Assembly (NCBI RefSeq): GCF_035046485.1
Contig: NC_085137.1
Location: 378,076,706 to 378,140,705, forward strand
From: Aedes albopictus
Taxonomy: Eukaryota; Arthropoda; Insecta; Diptera; Culicidae
Direction of reading: 5' to 3'
Length of the DNA: 64,000 nucleotides
Below are positions 1 to 10,662 of this stretch, in pieces. How positions within the stretch are numbered: position 1 is the first letter of the stretch; the number at the start of each line of letters is the position of its first letter. The position numbers and the translations under genes are program-made. Under the pieces are notes generated by a model. The model did no database searches. It worked only from the letters and a program-made list of their open reading frames with translations, and was not told the origin of the DNA.

Positions 1-749
1 TATTACCATAACTGGCAATAACTTGAAAATGGTCAAACTTATCGAAGTTTTTTGACCCTTATTCGAACGATTATTAAATTTTTTATCAAATGGCATCTTT
101 GATATTTTTGGTTTAGTTTAATAACTAAGTTTTCTAGAGCAAATAGCTCAAAAGTAGTGTGTTTTAATTAGTTTTTGTAATTTATCTTTGAAAAATGCGT
201 AATAATTTGAAATTCTTCCCAACGCAAAGTTGTGGCCCCTGTTTCACTCAACAATTCGTTCTTTGATATCAAACTTTTATCCGTTGTCGTTTTCTTGCAA
301 TTTCGATTTAAACCTCGCATTTCAGATCATAAATTTGTAACTGTCAAAGGAAGAACTTTTTTACGCACTGTGTCGCACATTTAAATTAAAATTGCAAGAA
401 AACGATAAGAGCTAGAAGTTTGATGTCAAAGAACGAATTGTAGAGTGGAATAGGAGCCATAATTTTGCCAAAGAAAGAATTTTAATTTACTACTCATGTT
501 TCAGAGATAATTGACAAAAACAAATTAAAACACACTATTTTAAGCTATTTTGCTCTAGAATACTTGATTGATTGATTGATTTGTCTTTATTATTAAGAGA
601 CTTTCAGCCTAGAAAACTTAGTTATTTAACTAAACCAATCGATTAAAAGATGCCATTTGATAGAAAATTTAATGATCTTTAGAATAAGGGTAAAAAAAAC
701 TGCGATAAGTTTGACCATTTTGAAGTTATAGCCAGTTAAGGCAATAATA
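1..749. mobile_element. Long foldback (inverted-repeat) element, left end cut by window edge
   Basis: The first ~350 bases pair as an imperfect inverted repeat with the following ~390 bases: base 1 pairs near base 749 and the turn is near 350-360. The arms share blocks such as ATGGTCAAACTTATCG and its complement. No open reading frame of substance is present, so this is a non-autonomous foldback or MITE-like element. The right arm is longer because it carries a 48-bp insertion at 561-608. The true left terminus, and therefore the target duplication, lies outside the window, so the superfamily cannot be decided. Confidence 0.75.
561..608 (-). mobile_element. 48-bp insertion, probably the 3' tail of a non-LTR retroelement
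   Basis: The opposite arm of the surrounding foldback lacks this segment, which gives the uninterrupted site. The insert is bounded by CTAGAA at 555-560 and CTAGAA at 609-614. On the minus strand it contains AATAAAGACAAATC followed by repeated TCAA units, like a short tandem tail of a 5'-truncated non-LTR element. The parent family was not identified. Confidence 0.5.
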
Positions 750-830
750 GTCAAAAACATGGGAAGTTCAATAACTACGTAACGGTTGAGATTTGACCGT
801 ATGCGTAGAACCATTTTTTCACCATTTATG

Positions 831-907
831 CTGCCGTGTGCAGCATTGTTGTCCCATGCTAATAGGGATTCCCATAGAACATGGGACAACTATGCTGCAC
901 ACGGCAG
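831..907. repeat. Palindrome with arms ending CTGCCGTGTGCAGCA
   Basis: Arms of about 27 bp (831-857 and 881-907) are near-perfect complements around a short loop containing AATAGGGATTCCCA. One arm plus loop recurs at 62830-62883. It looks like the hairpin or terminus of a dispersed repeat; no terminal duplication was resolved. Confidence 0.65.
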
Positions 908-2855
908 TATGGTCCTCTATCACCCTTTAAAAAGTTTGCACTCACGAACCTAACACCCTGTATACCTACAAACACAACAAATCAAAGCTAGTGTTTGTTT
1001 TGCTCAATGTTCAATTAATGACTTAGGAGCAATAATTTTTAATCGCTTAAATATTACCCATTACAAATTTACACAAAACCTACGATGCTACGATGTTATC
1101 ATACGCCCTTAATCCATCCCTTCAAATGAAGCTCAGTTCATCCCAAGTGAATGCTTCAAAAAGCTCTCTCAGTTCATTCAACCAAATCTTGGAACATTCA
1201 GATTCAACACATGCCCCTCTCGTCACCAAATAGGTTTTCACAAGGCTTGTTTTCAAAACAGAGAACCCGAAGCCGTTCGACACAAAAAGCTCTCATTTCT
1301 CATCATCTCTCGTGGATCCCTTTGCCGGAAAAACCATCGCAGAGCTTTTCCGATGGCGCACCATCGTCATCGTCATCGGACGTCGTGTGTTCAGCTGTTG
1401 GCAGTTGGCAGGTCCTTCTGGTGCGATCCCTTCGCTGGTGGAAGCACAGTCGTCTGTCTGCGTTCGTCGGTTCCGGTCGTTCTAGTGGAGTGCTCCCATT
1501 TTCCTCGTTGTTAAGGTGTGCTTTTTTGCTGTTTCTTCTATTTTCCCACACGGATGGATACTGGGTGGAAAGCGTCCAGCTGAGTGAGGGTTTGCTTTGG
1601 GGCAAGTGCTGGCTTGCGTGTCTACGGACGGTGTGTTTTGTTGCTGTTGTTGTTGTTGTTGGTGATGAAGGGCTAGGGTGAATTCTATAAAGCTGCCACT
1701 ACTGTTCTCGCTGGGTCTTGGGATTTGAATTGTTGTGGTTCGACACGGCTGACTGGTGTCGGTGTGACGACGTGTTATTGAACGAGCCGAGGATGGTGGA
1801 TATAGAGAGTGCAAAGAATAACACACTAGAATAAACCAATTTTTCCGAGGAAATGGAGTGAAGTATCGTGTGGTGCGCATTCAGGGTCGCATTGGATAGA
1901 GACCTTTTCGGTTGGGCCGGTTTTCTCGGAACTGCCGGAAGACGTGCTGCTGCCCGTCCAAAACTTTCGTCGGGAAAACCGATGCGATGCGATGGGTGAC
2001 CGTAGAGCGGAGTGACTATTGATTTCTGAACCTCATGCGGTGGAAGATTTTTGCTATATTTAGTGTTGTGTACTACAATCGGAGGCGAGGGATTTAAAAG
2101 AGCGAACCGTTGGGACTTTGACGACGGATAGCTTAGAGGTTCGTTAGTTGGTCGACGGTAAAATTTGATAAAAAGTGAAACAGGATGGAAAATTATCAAA
2201 TTAAACGTTAACTAAAACAGCAGGTTGTTGCGGAAGAAGACGAAGTAAATTCTCCGGTTCAATTTGGCTCCCCTTGCGAAAAGTTTGCTTCTTTCGTCTA
2301 CGATATTGTGCTTCGTCAGTTTGCTTACGGTGATAATCCACATAAATTCTGATTACGTGAAGGCCTTCCTGTCCTACGGCGTTTGGTGTTTGGGCCGCCC
2401 TCGTACATATTTTCCATCTCATCCAAAGTCTGAACGGCAAGATAAGCCAGGTGAACGTGAATGTGAAGTGCGTCTGTTTCTGCTCGGTACTGTCGGGAAA
2501 AGTGTTCTGTGTTTTCTGTTTCCACATTTGACCCGCGCTTCCGGTGATGCTGTGTTTTGTGTTTGCGATCTCATAAAAATGTTATGACGGGAAAATGAAA
2601 TTCACACGTTGAGCAATCATTGAGCAGCAGAAGCGTGCAAAACTACGCTGGAAACAGAACAATCATAAAAAAGAATTACACTACCCAATGTGATACATGG
2701 AGGTAAATGATTAATGTGTTGAATTATTGTGCTGAGCTCCGACGAAGACTTCCTCCATCGAACGAAGCCGTGTTACGTCTACGAAGAGGCTACGGATTCA
2801 ATTCAACTTCTGCAAACACCCTGCACCAACACGGCGTAATTCGGACCTCAGAAAA
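908..2855 (+). other. Low-repeat region, possible non-coding 5' exon ending at a splice donor
   Basis: This stretch shows no recognisable transposon and is richer in G+C than its surroundings, especially 1300-2850. Several open frames exist on both strands, but they overlap one another, carry low-complexity runs (a glutamine run antisense to a CTG/TTG microsatellite near 1640-1665) and match no family I know, so I do not call them genes. A good donor consensus, AAAA|GTAAGT, occurs at 2856. A plus-strand 5' UTR exon is possible. The donor hexamer alone is weak evidence because it is expected several times per strand by chance in 64 kb. Confidence 0.2.
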
Positions 2856-3092
2856 GTAAGTTAATTAAGAATTTATCTCTCTGTTGATGCAAGGCCAATT
2901 TATTTCAAACACTTTTACGACCATCTCAGCTGCGCACCTCTCGAAATCATTTGAAATCGGATAGCGTCCCAAGAGAAACGTGTGCCTGAACTCGACGGTC
3001 TCGACGGTGGCGTACCCTCCCGTCTAATTTTTTTTTCGTGCAATTCTACCGTTTACCACCGTGATGCTGATCCGGTGGTGCTGGTGTGGTAA

Positions 3093-3249
3093 GGGGCTGT
3101 CCATAAACCACGTGGTCATTTTTTTGGGACTTTTCAACACCCCCCCCCACCGCGTGGTCATTTGTCCATACAAAAATTTTAATTTGTCCATACAAAATGG
3201 TCATTGGCCGAACCCCCCCTCCATGACCACGTGGTTTATGGACAGCCCC
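3093..3249. mobile_element. 157-bp MITE with 27-bp TIRs starting GGGGCTGTCCATAAA
   Basis: A 27-bp inverted repeat occupies 3093-3119 and 3223-3249, with TAA directly flanking both ends (3090-3092 and 3250-3252). A TAA duplication fits the TWA target of PIF/Harbinger-type elements. The middle holds C-rich runs and the words TTTGTCCATACAAAA. Related copies with ACGTAA in place of ACGTGG lie at 32468-32629 and, one-ended, at 58336-58455. Confidence 0.8.
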
Positions 3250-3252
3250 TAA

Positions 3253-3845
3253 TACATATGCCATGACGCCAGCCAGTGCCAGTGGGCCGTGGTGGCCTGG
3301 CTCGAGCCTTGCTCACGATGCCTCGGGGAAGAAAGTCATGGTTGCATATTTAAGGAGTGTAATCTAAATAAATTATTTTCATAAAAGCTTGAATAAGCAC
3401 AGGTTTATTGACGTGGATGGATGTTTGGGTTTTGTGTAGGCTACTGGATGTTTATTGACTTCCTGAGCCCTGAGGTTGGTCCAGGTACTTGGTGACTTTA
3501 GTTGTAGTAACGTGAAGCAAATTTTACTTGTGCTGCTAAACAATCGTGAATAAATGAAACGAATCAGCTTATGGAGTGCTTATTCCAATATCAATTTTCA
3601 ATTGATTGAAATGCTAAAAACTTTGGCGATTTTTTAATTGCACGCTATTGAAAATTGTCAACCGAATTTATGCAGAAGAACTTAGGATTTACGCCTTCAT
3701 ATAGGTGATTCAAATGACGGTACAAATAGTATTTAGGGTAGTCCAATGGCCTTGAATACCGAAAAGTACAACCGAAGCGGTTACCATACATGTATTCAGA
3801 ACGACTATGTTGATGATGACGGATTCCATTACTGCGCAGAAAAAA
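3253..3845. other. No recognised feature
   Basis: AT-rich sequence with no ORF, repeat or RNA gene that I can support. It lies between the TAA-flanked MITE and the first copy of the 3846/4374 repeat pair. It contains TTTAAGGAGTGTA near 3350, which resembles the terminus of the element at 28788-29754, but no second end was found. Confidence 0.4.
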
Positions 3846-4053
3846 ATATCCATGTAAATTCTGTGAGAAATCATGCACATATAGGGAATGCTAGATTTAG
3901 TGCACATTTACATCAGATGTAATGTAAACTAACGTTATGGTCGACTAAATTTCCGCAAATAATTGCATAACCGGTAGGATTTCACGACGAAGAACACGAT
4001 ATTTTACTGAAATTTACATGATCATAATGTAATTTTGCATCATATTTCATGTA
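3846..4053 (+). repeat. Dispersed repeat, copy 1 of a direct pair
   Basis: Similar along its length to 4374-4582, sharing blocks such as AAATTCTGTGAGAAATCATG, TTTACATCAGATGT and ATGTAATTTTGCA. The two copies are in the same orientation about 530 bp apart, with a CCCAAGTAACAATG terminus (4054) between them. The copy is more diverged than copy 2 at its start. Confidence 0.7.
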
Positions 4054-4373
4054 ACCCAAGTAACAATGTTTATTCTGCTCTTAGGCATTATTTATTAAGG
4101 TTTTGGCATGGAATTGGTAAGCCCTTTTAGTTCATGTAGTAAACAGATTTAACATCAAAAGCAACTTTAAAACAGTTTGTAGCTATCTAGAAGTCCTAGG
4201 AATAACAGATCGTAGTATGCTGTAAAAAGTAACGGACGCGAAAAAATGTTCAGCGTCAAAATAAGTGATTTTTTCTTACCTTTAGCGAATTAGAGAACCG
4301 AGTGAATTTAAAATGACGGATACCGGATCCGGCTATGTTAAGGATGACAGGTTTGATTCCCGCGCAGGAATTA

Positions 4374-4582
4374 ATATCCATCCATGTAAATTCTGTGAGA
4401 AATCATGCACACAAAGGGAACGCTAGATTTAGCGCACATTTACATCAGATGTCATGTAAACTTATGGTCGACGAAATTTCCGTGAACAGCTGCGTAACCG
4501 GTTGGATTCCACGTTGAAGTACACGTTATTATATAGAAATTTACATGACCGTAATGTAATTTTGCAAGATATTCCACGTAAA
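4374..4582 (+). repeat. Dispersed repeat, copy 2 of a direct pair
   Basis: Direct copy of 3846-4053. Just upstream is GGTTTGATTCCCGCGCAGG (about 4350), which resembles a pol III B box, so this could be the body of a tRNA-derived SINE. A convincing A box at the right distance was not seen, so the SINE assignment is tentative. Confidence 0.6.
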
Positions 4583-4794
4583 GGTGCGCTCATTCCTCTT
4601 ATGTGCATGATTTCGCACTGGATTTTACATAAAGGGTCTTTTCATAATCATCTTTTAATCATAGGATATTCTTTCAAGTTTTACCATTAGGGATTTTGGC
4701 AGAGATTTTTTCTTCTTTGTATCATAGGCTGTTTTTTTCGACTTACACTGATTAGAAAACAGTGGCATGATCACTTAAGTTGATCATGCATTTT

Positions 4795-4854
4795 TCGGTC
4801 AAACGGCAATCGGCCAAACGGCATTCGGCCAAATGGCGTTCGGATAAATGACCC
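4795..4854 (+). repeat. 15-bp tandem repeat (TCGGCCAAACGGCAT), four units
   Basis: Four consecutive 15-bp units with one to several differences, the last strongly diverged. Units start at 4795, 4810, 4825 and 4840. It is a short minisatellite in otherwise AT-rich DNA and does not encode anything recognisable. Confidence 0.8.
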
Positions 4855-5384
4855 GGAACCAAAACATACTTTCCAGACAACCAGAGTCGGATAAGGATGC
4901 ACGCATTACATCGTATACTATTTCATGTTACTATCGCATAGATGTAGAGCGAAGGGAAAATTTTCATCGAATATGATGTTATTTTTGTAGTTATTCTGAT
5001 AATGCTATGTGTTTGGTTAAGTCGTATAACAGAACAAATAAACTTTTACAAGGTGAAGGGAACTTCGTAGCAAATGATATTCTGATGTTTTATTGCCATG
5101 AACTAAACTTATGAAACTCGCGAACAAATCAATTCACACTTCTATTGTTTATTTTTCTTATTATGTTGCATTGGTATACGAATGAAATCGCAAAAATGTA
5201 GAAATAAACTCATTAAAGTGTGTATATAAACTCGTATATGTTAAAATAGTCTATGTTGGCATGGCATAATGAAAATTGATATGCAATGAAAGAGCTGCTG
5301 TTTGACTGCGGATACAATGCCAAAAAAGCCACAGCCATCATAACGGCTATAAAGCCATCATTTTTTTTGTTCTAGAGCTCTGGT

Positions 5385-7400
5385 GATCAATAATGGGTGG
5401 CGCTAGCCAGAGAGAAGCCATTACGGTATCGCCTTTCCGTCAAAAGAACAATAGATGTTTTACTCGGATAAACCGAAAGGCCATATTGGCGACACCAACC
5501 CTCAACTACCAGAAGGGCGCTTTGCATGAGGTCGGAAATGGTGTTGATGCACATATCAAATAACAATGTTAGATGGTCGTCGGCAAAACCATAAGTAGGA
5601 AAAGCGCTATTATTGAGTTGCCTCAATAGCGTATCTGCTACGAGATTCCAAAAAAGCGGTTACAAGACTCCCCCTTAGGGGCATCCACAAACATTCAATT
5701 TTCCAATTGCTATTTCGAGAAGAGATATCGGTTTTGAGCATTTGGTGTATCCAACTGGAAATCATAAGAGATATACCATGACTCCGTGCGGCTTCCAATA
5801 TGGCATCGAAAGGCACGTTGCCAAAGGCACCTCGATATCTAAGAAAACACCCAAGCAGGATTGCTTTTGAGCGAATGCCTTCTCTGTATCTTAAAACCCT
5901 TGTGTAAAAACGTTACAGTGGACTTACCAGATTGGTAGGCATGTTGGTTCACATGAAGAGGCACGTTGCCCAGATGAACATCACGAACATGATGATCCAC
6001 AGTTCGTTCTAAGCATTTCATAACAGCAGATTTCAATGATATGAGCATCAGCATAGATAACCAGAACAAAAGAGGTCAAACTGATAGGTCTGAAACTCTT
6101 AGTATGAAGAATGACGCACGACCTACTTTCAGAATAAACTTCACAGTAATATCCCCCCAAGATTTGAAAAAATACTCTGCGGCAAAACTGCAAACAAATA
6201 TTTTTTCAAAACATGTGTGAAGTAATAAAATCCTTCTGAAGCCAAATAGGATAAACCCTATCTGCCCCAGTAGATTTGAAAGGAGCAAAGCTATTTAGTG
6301 CCCACTCAATCGATTCTGCAGTAACATTACTCCGCTTTGAAGCCAGAAAATCAAACCTACAACAAAAGACATCAGATTCATCCGAAGTGTTTTCCTCATC
6401 AGAGGAAGTAAAATCGCCATTTGGCCAACGAAGTTCGTTTACTCGGAAATCCTCAGATTTCGCTGGGATTTTGTGTAACCGACCCAAGCAACACACATGT
6501 CTTATTAAAGTTACGGCAGCGCAAGTTTTGGTTGTATATAAGTTATTTTGACGTTATTCTAACATTATGCTAAAATAACGTCAAATTTACTTCTATGCAA
6601 CTAAAACTTGCGCTGCCGTAACTATTATATGACATGTGTGTTGCTTGGGGACTGACTTCACTCAAACTGGAAACATTTGTACAACGATTTTTCCCGCCTG
6701 ATGGTTCAACAGACTGGAGAACTTTCTGGTAGGCCTTGCGAATCGAACTGAAAGCCTCCAAACCAGCCGAACGTCGTCTGTTCCAACCCTTTCTACATTA
6801 TTTCCTGAGCTTCACCAGGTCGGAGTTTTACCAAGGGGTTTTTCTTGTGGTCTTCACAGACCGGTGGGGGCAACGGCATCATCTAAATCACTTGGAGTGT
6901 CAATGGATGGCGAGTATCCATGAAATTTTGCCGCAACCAAAGAGATCCCAGTTGGTTGACCGGGGATTCCTGAAACGCAAAGTTTCGTGAAGTAACATTC
7001 AAGTGTTCAGAAAAGATATAGCGATAGTCAGCTAGAGATTCTTCATCTGACATCTGCTAATTGGTCAGCTCGTGACTAATTCTACTTGAGCAAAGCGTTA
7101 TGCCTAACACTTTCTCTGTAGTAGATACCATGAAGTTTGGGTGTTGCCATTGTTCAGTAATTCAAGATCTGTAAACTATTCCATCGAACTGGAGCCTCTC
7201 AAGTTAATGTCTGAGCTGCCTTAGACGATATGGTAAGCATTAGCATCACTGCCAACAATTAGCGGAAGGCCTTTTGAAGTGGAGTATGCTATGACTTGTT
7301 AAACAGCATCCGTAGGGGATGGTTGATCATGCGGTAAATTAACCGAACAATAAACAAATTTCCTGTTGAGGTTTCCAACAGATATATCAATTGTTAAAGC
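5385..7400 (-). mobile_element. Decayed Loa-type non-LTR retrotransposon, endonuclease to reverse transcriptase
   Basis: On the minus strand broken reading frames give, in order: an endonuclease piece (GLPLIVGSDANAYHI, near 7250), a linker (NGDFTSSDEENTSDESD), the N-terminal reverse transcriptase region (SIEWALNSFAPFKSTGADRVYP; HVNQHAYQSGKSTVTFLHKG), and the catalytic region with YGFADDHLTLL, an ADD box in which the usual tyrosine is phenylalanine. Frames are interrupted by stops and shifts throughout. It is the same family as 58863-61860, to which it can be aligned. The clade is inferred from HAYQSGKST and the neighbouring wording typical of Loa/Lian elements. A 167-bp MITE sits inside it at 6483-6649. 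It cannot encode a functional protein. Confidence 0.7.
6483..6649. mobile_element. 167-bp palindromic MITE, TIR CCCAAGCAACACACATG
   Basis: Nearly the whole element is an inverted repeat, with a turn at 6560-6570 (GTTATTCTAACATTATGC). Its ends CCCAAGCAAC match those of 27225-27399 and resemble CCCAAGTAAC at 39915-41558 and 4054. It lies inside a minus-strand Loa-type fragment. The only flanking match is GA on both sides, so the length of the target duplication is uncertain. Confidence 0.75.
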
Positions 7401-9833
7401 ATTTATGGTTCGCCCATAAATCGTTTTTATGGGGGGAGGAGGAGCTTGGGATTGTGTGGCGAGCTAGGTGGCGAGCCATGTCTTACGTATGGAAAAATAT
7501 GCTACGAGGGGGAGGGGCAGTAAAAAATAGGTTAAAATTGACACGTCATTTATGGACGCTCCAATACATCGCTAGTGGTTAGAAATCTCAACCGCTGAGC
7601 TCTCGGTAATGGATTTTAAATGAAATTCTGTAAAACATTAACAAATTTCGGTAAAAAATTATCGTTTATCTGTCAAACTGTGACGAATTTCGATTAAAAT
7701 TGCTACCTTTACCGAATTTTTCCTGTAAAACAAATTTAACGATTGAGATTTCGGTAAAACATTTTTCTAACTGTGTAGCAAACATTACGTTGCTGACATG
7801 CACACAGGCTCGAGGCATGACACGCATATTTGCCATTTAATTTTTACTGAAAGAAGCAAACACCGGGTTTACAAGGTTTCCTAGGAATTTCCCTTACGGA
7901 AGTAAGGTTCTTAAACTAAGACATCTTTGGCTGTACCATTTAGCATAAATCTGCAAAGATTGATCGTTGCTGTTCTTTTATGCTGAAAATTGATCTATCC
8001 TTACCGTAGCCCCAAACTCAAACTAAGGAAAAATAAACTCTTTAAAATCCGATTAGTGCAGTAAGGGCAAAATACTGTGGAAGGCAGTTTTAAGGTTTTA
8101 TTAGATCCCCTTAGCCATTCATTCTTAGGCACGGTAAGCATATAGCCACATCACATCATGAATTAGGGGTTACTTGTTGGTTGACTCATACCGCCGGAAC
8201 AGGCGGTCCGTAGTGTTATTCTTAGCCAATTGAGGCAATCGCTACCGACGTTACACAGCTATCTAGGCTGATCAAGGAAAGAAGCATACATTTAGTCGAA
8301 AAAACACGGAAACCCCGGAAAATACTACACGTGGTATAAACGGTGTTTAAAAAACATTCAACGAGGTACAGGCTAACTAGAATTAAGTCAGAAAGATGTT
8401 TTTGTGTTTCTCGCTCAACAGATAGTGGTAGTGTTCCAGGGGAATGTATAAAAGATGCAAACAGATTCGTTAATCTGTTCCCTTACAACCATCTTTATTG
8501 CCATACAATACTAGTTCTTCAATGATTAACTAGGGATGTACTTTAAAAGCACTATGTTGAAGGAAGGCAATTTCTGTTCCAATGAGAACGTGGAACCAGA
8601 ACCTAGAATCCGAAGATCCAAAAAAATAAAAATGAAAGGAATAAGGCTTAGGTTGAAGAAATGGAAGAAGAATGAGAAAAAAAGATGCCATGTCCAGCAT
8701 GTTATACGTTGAGAGATTATGACAAGAAGCGGAAACGAACAACTAACTGTGTGGTTGAACCGGAAACACTCTTGTGTCCCATCAGCCTCGACTTAACGGC
8801 AACATGGTTTTCTGTACCAAGCGACAAAAGCGGGGGGCGGTAGAACTCTCTCTCATCCAATAACATGCCGCAACAGCAATGCGCAAGCTACGAGTGAGTT
8901 CGCATCATTAGCATAATCATCGTTATCACCATCATCATCATCATAACCATCAAAAAAGGCGGCAGTCATAACTTTGTTGTGCAACCGGCGCGGCGCGGCG
9001 TAGGAAATCATAAACTGGCCCCGGACGATTCGAGTTGAGCTGCCGTTTTCCGGTTCGTGAAGTTCGTGGCGGAAATATAGCCGAGGGGATGCGATGATCT
9101 GGTTGTCGTGGTAGGAAACTTTTACCAAGTTTGGTGGGACAAACTAATATTTTTGAAGTCTGATAACGATCTTCCGCAATTAGAGCCCCGACAAGGTTGC
9201 AGACTGAGCACAGCCTGGTTTTGCTTTGTGCTCACTTTAATTTAACGTTTTTGCACGTGTTTTGGGTGGTCAAAACCACTAGAACGAGAAGCTAATCGGA
9301 TCTGGCTTCTGGCCGTGTTCGTCGCCTTGTGGAGGAAAAGCAACCTTTTCCGAAAAGGGGTTTTCCAAGCTCCATCATCAAAGGCGACCTGCCGAGTGGA
9401 GCGCTCATTTTCTCATTCATATTTATTCACCTCCTTCCCGCGTTGTAGTCTGGTATATTGCGTCAGTATTTTATTATGTTCCTGTTCGTGAAAGCTAATG
9501 AGTCGAGTTCTGTGAAATAAATGAGCCAACCTTTCAGAATGATACACCTAGCCAGCGGAGAAACAATGGTAAAAGGCTACCAGCTGTGTAGGCAACTATT
9601 TCCGTTTGCATTGCGTTTCAAGGGAGTTGGAGTGGCTAACAATAAATTGCTCACGACAGCATTTTCTACACAAACTGTGAGCTTTTATAGAGATCGATTT
9701 GTTATGGTAACAACGTTATTTGCATATCATTATTCGGTTACAGTCAAGTAGCAGTACGTTTCCAGAACTTTGGAAAGATGTAAAATGTACATGTGGTTAA
9801 AAGCCTGAGGTAGGCTCAGTGTACCAATTATGG
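7401..9833. other. No recognised gene; scattered low-complexity and decayed repeat
   Basis: No convincing coding region. Around 7385-7580 there is a G-rich stretch ending GACACGTCATTTATGGACG, which looks like a worn relative of the GGGGCTGTCCAT MITE family. A CAT/ATC microsatellite at about 8918-8945 creates an aspartate run antisense. The ORF-like stretches at 8853-9128 (minus) and 9521-9751 (plus) have no recognisable domain. Confidence 0.4.
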
Positions 9834-10027
9834 CTCCTCCTCTTCTTGGCGTAACGTCCTCACTGGGACAAAGCCTGCTTCTCAGCTTAGTGTTCAATGA
9901 GCACTTCCACAGTTTTTAACTGAGAGCTCTGCCAATGACCATTTTGCATGTGTATATCGTGTGGCAGGCACGAAGATACTCTATGCCCAAGGAAGTCAAG
10001 GAAATTTCCTTTACGAAAAGATCCTTG
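9834..10027 (-). mobile_element. tRNA-headed SINE family, copy lacking its tRNA head
   Basis: Minus-strand copy of the SINE also seen at 35336-35621, 39741-41669 and 60444-60726. The body (GGCATAGAGTATCTTCGTGCC) and tail (GAGGACGTTACGCCAAGAAG) are intact, but sequence similarity stops at GGATCTTTTCG, so the A- and B-box region is missing. Without the pol III promoter it would not be transcribed on its own. Confidence 0.8.
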
Positions 10028-10660
10028 CTGTTTCTGGGGGTGGTGATGCCTCCCGCTACCCCATGAAACAACGGCAGCAGCAGTGCTGCTAATAAAACAA
10101 AACAAAAAGCCATTCGTTGAATCACTAATCGGTAATAAATCAATAACTTTTTCCACAAGCATCCAATTTTTTTCGGTCTTCAAAGGAAAGTTTCATAAAT
10201 GATTTTTCTACAAGAAGCGTTGATCGATTTGAATTAAGGAGACAAGAAGGGACCTCTGGGATTTTTTATCCGAAAGTGCAACTTTTCCCATAGTAAATCC
10301 TATGAAAACTTTGAACCGCTTGCGCTAAATTATAGTTTCAACGATTGCGCTGAAATTTTGCACAGTTGAGGTGGTTAGAAGCACAGGAGTGTAAGTGACA
10401 AAACCCATTTTCGAGTAAATGAGGTTAATGGTTTTTCACAAATATCCCATCCCATACAAAATGTATGAAGTTTAAAATTCGAGCAAATTTTCGCCGATTT
10501 ATTGTATTTATTTTTCCATCATCATAAAAACAATCTTGAAAAAGGTTCCTAAAAGCTTGAAATCTGAATAATTTTTTTATGTACTCAACTCAAAATCGAC
10601 AAAATGGTGACCCCCTTTGCATTTGGGACCCTCAATTTTTTGAAATTTTTATGCAGGAGT
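10028..10660. other. No recognised feature
   Basis: AT-rich sequence between the headless SINE and the start of the 12-bp array. No ORF with a known domain, no TIR and no tandem repeat. Confidence 0.4.
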
Positions 10661-10662
10661 TT

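Noticed and set aside
1482..2199. Minus-strand open stretches with a glutamine run
   Set aside because: Overlapping frames, low complexity from a CTG/TTG microsatellite, no domain and no consistent codon pattern. Kept only as a low-confidence non-coding exon region.
8853..9128. Acidic-run ORF (DDDDGDNDDY) as a gene
   Set aside because: The acidic run is a CAT microsatellite read antisense; the rest has no recognisable feature.
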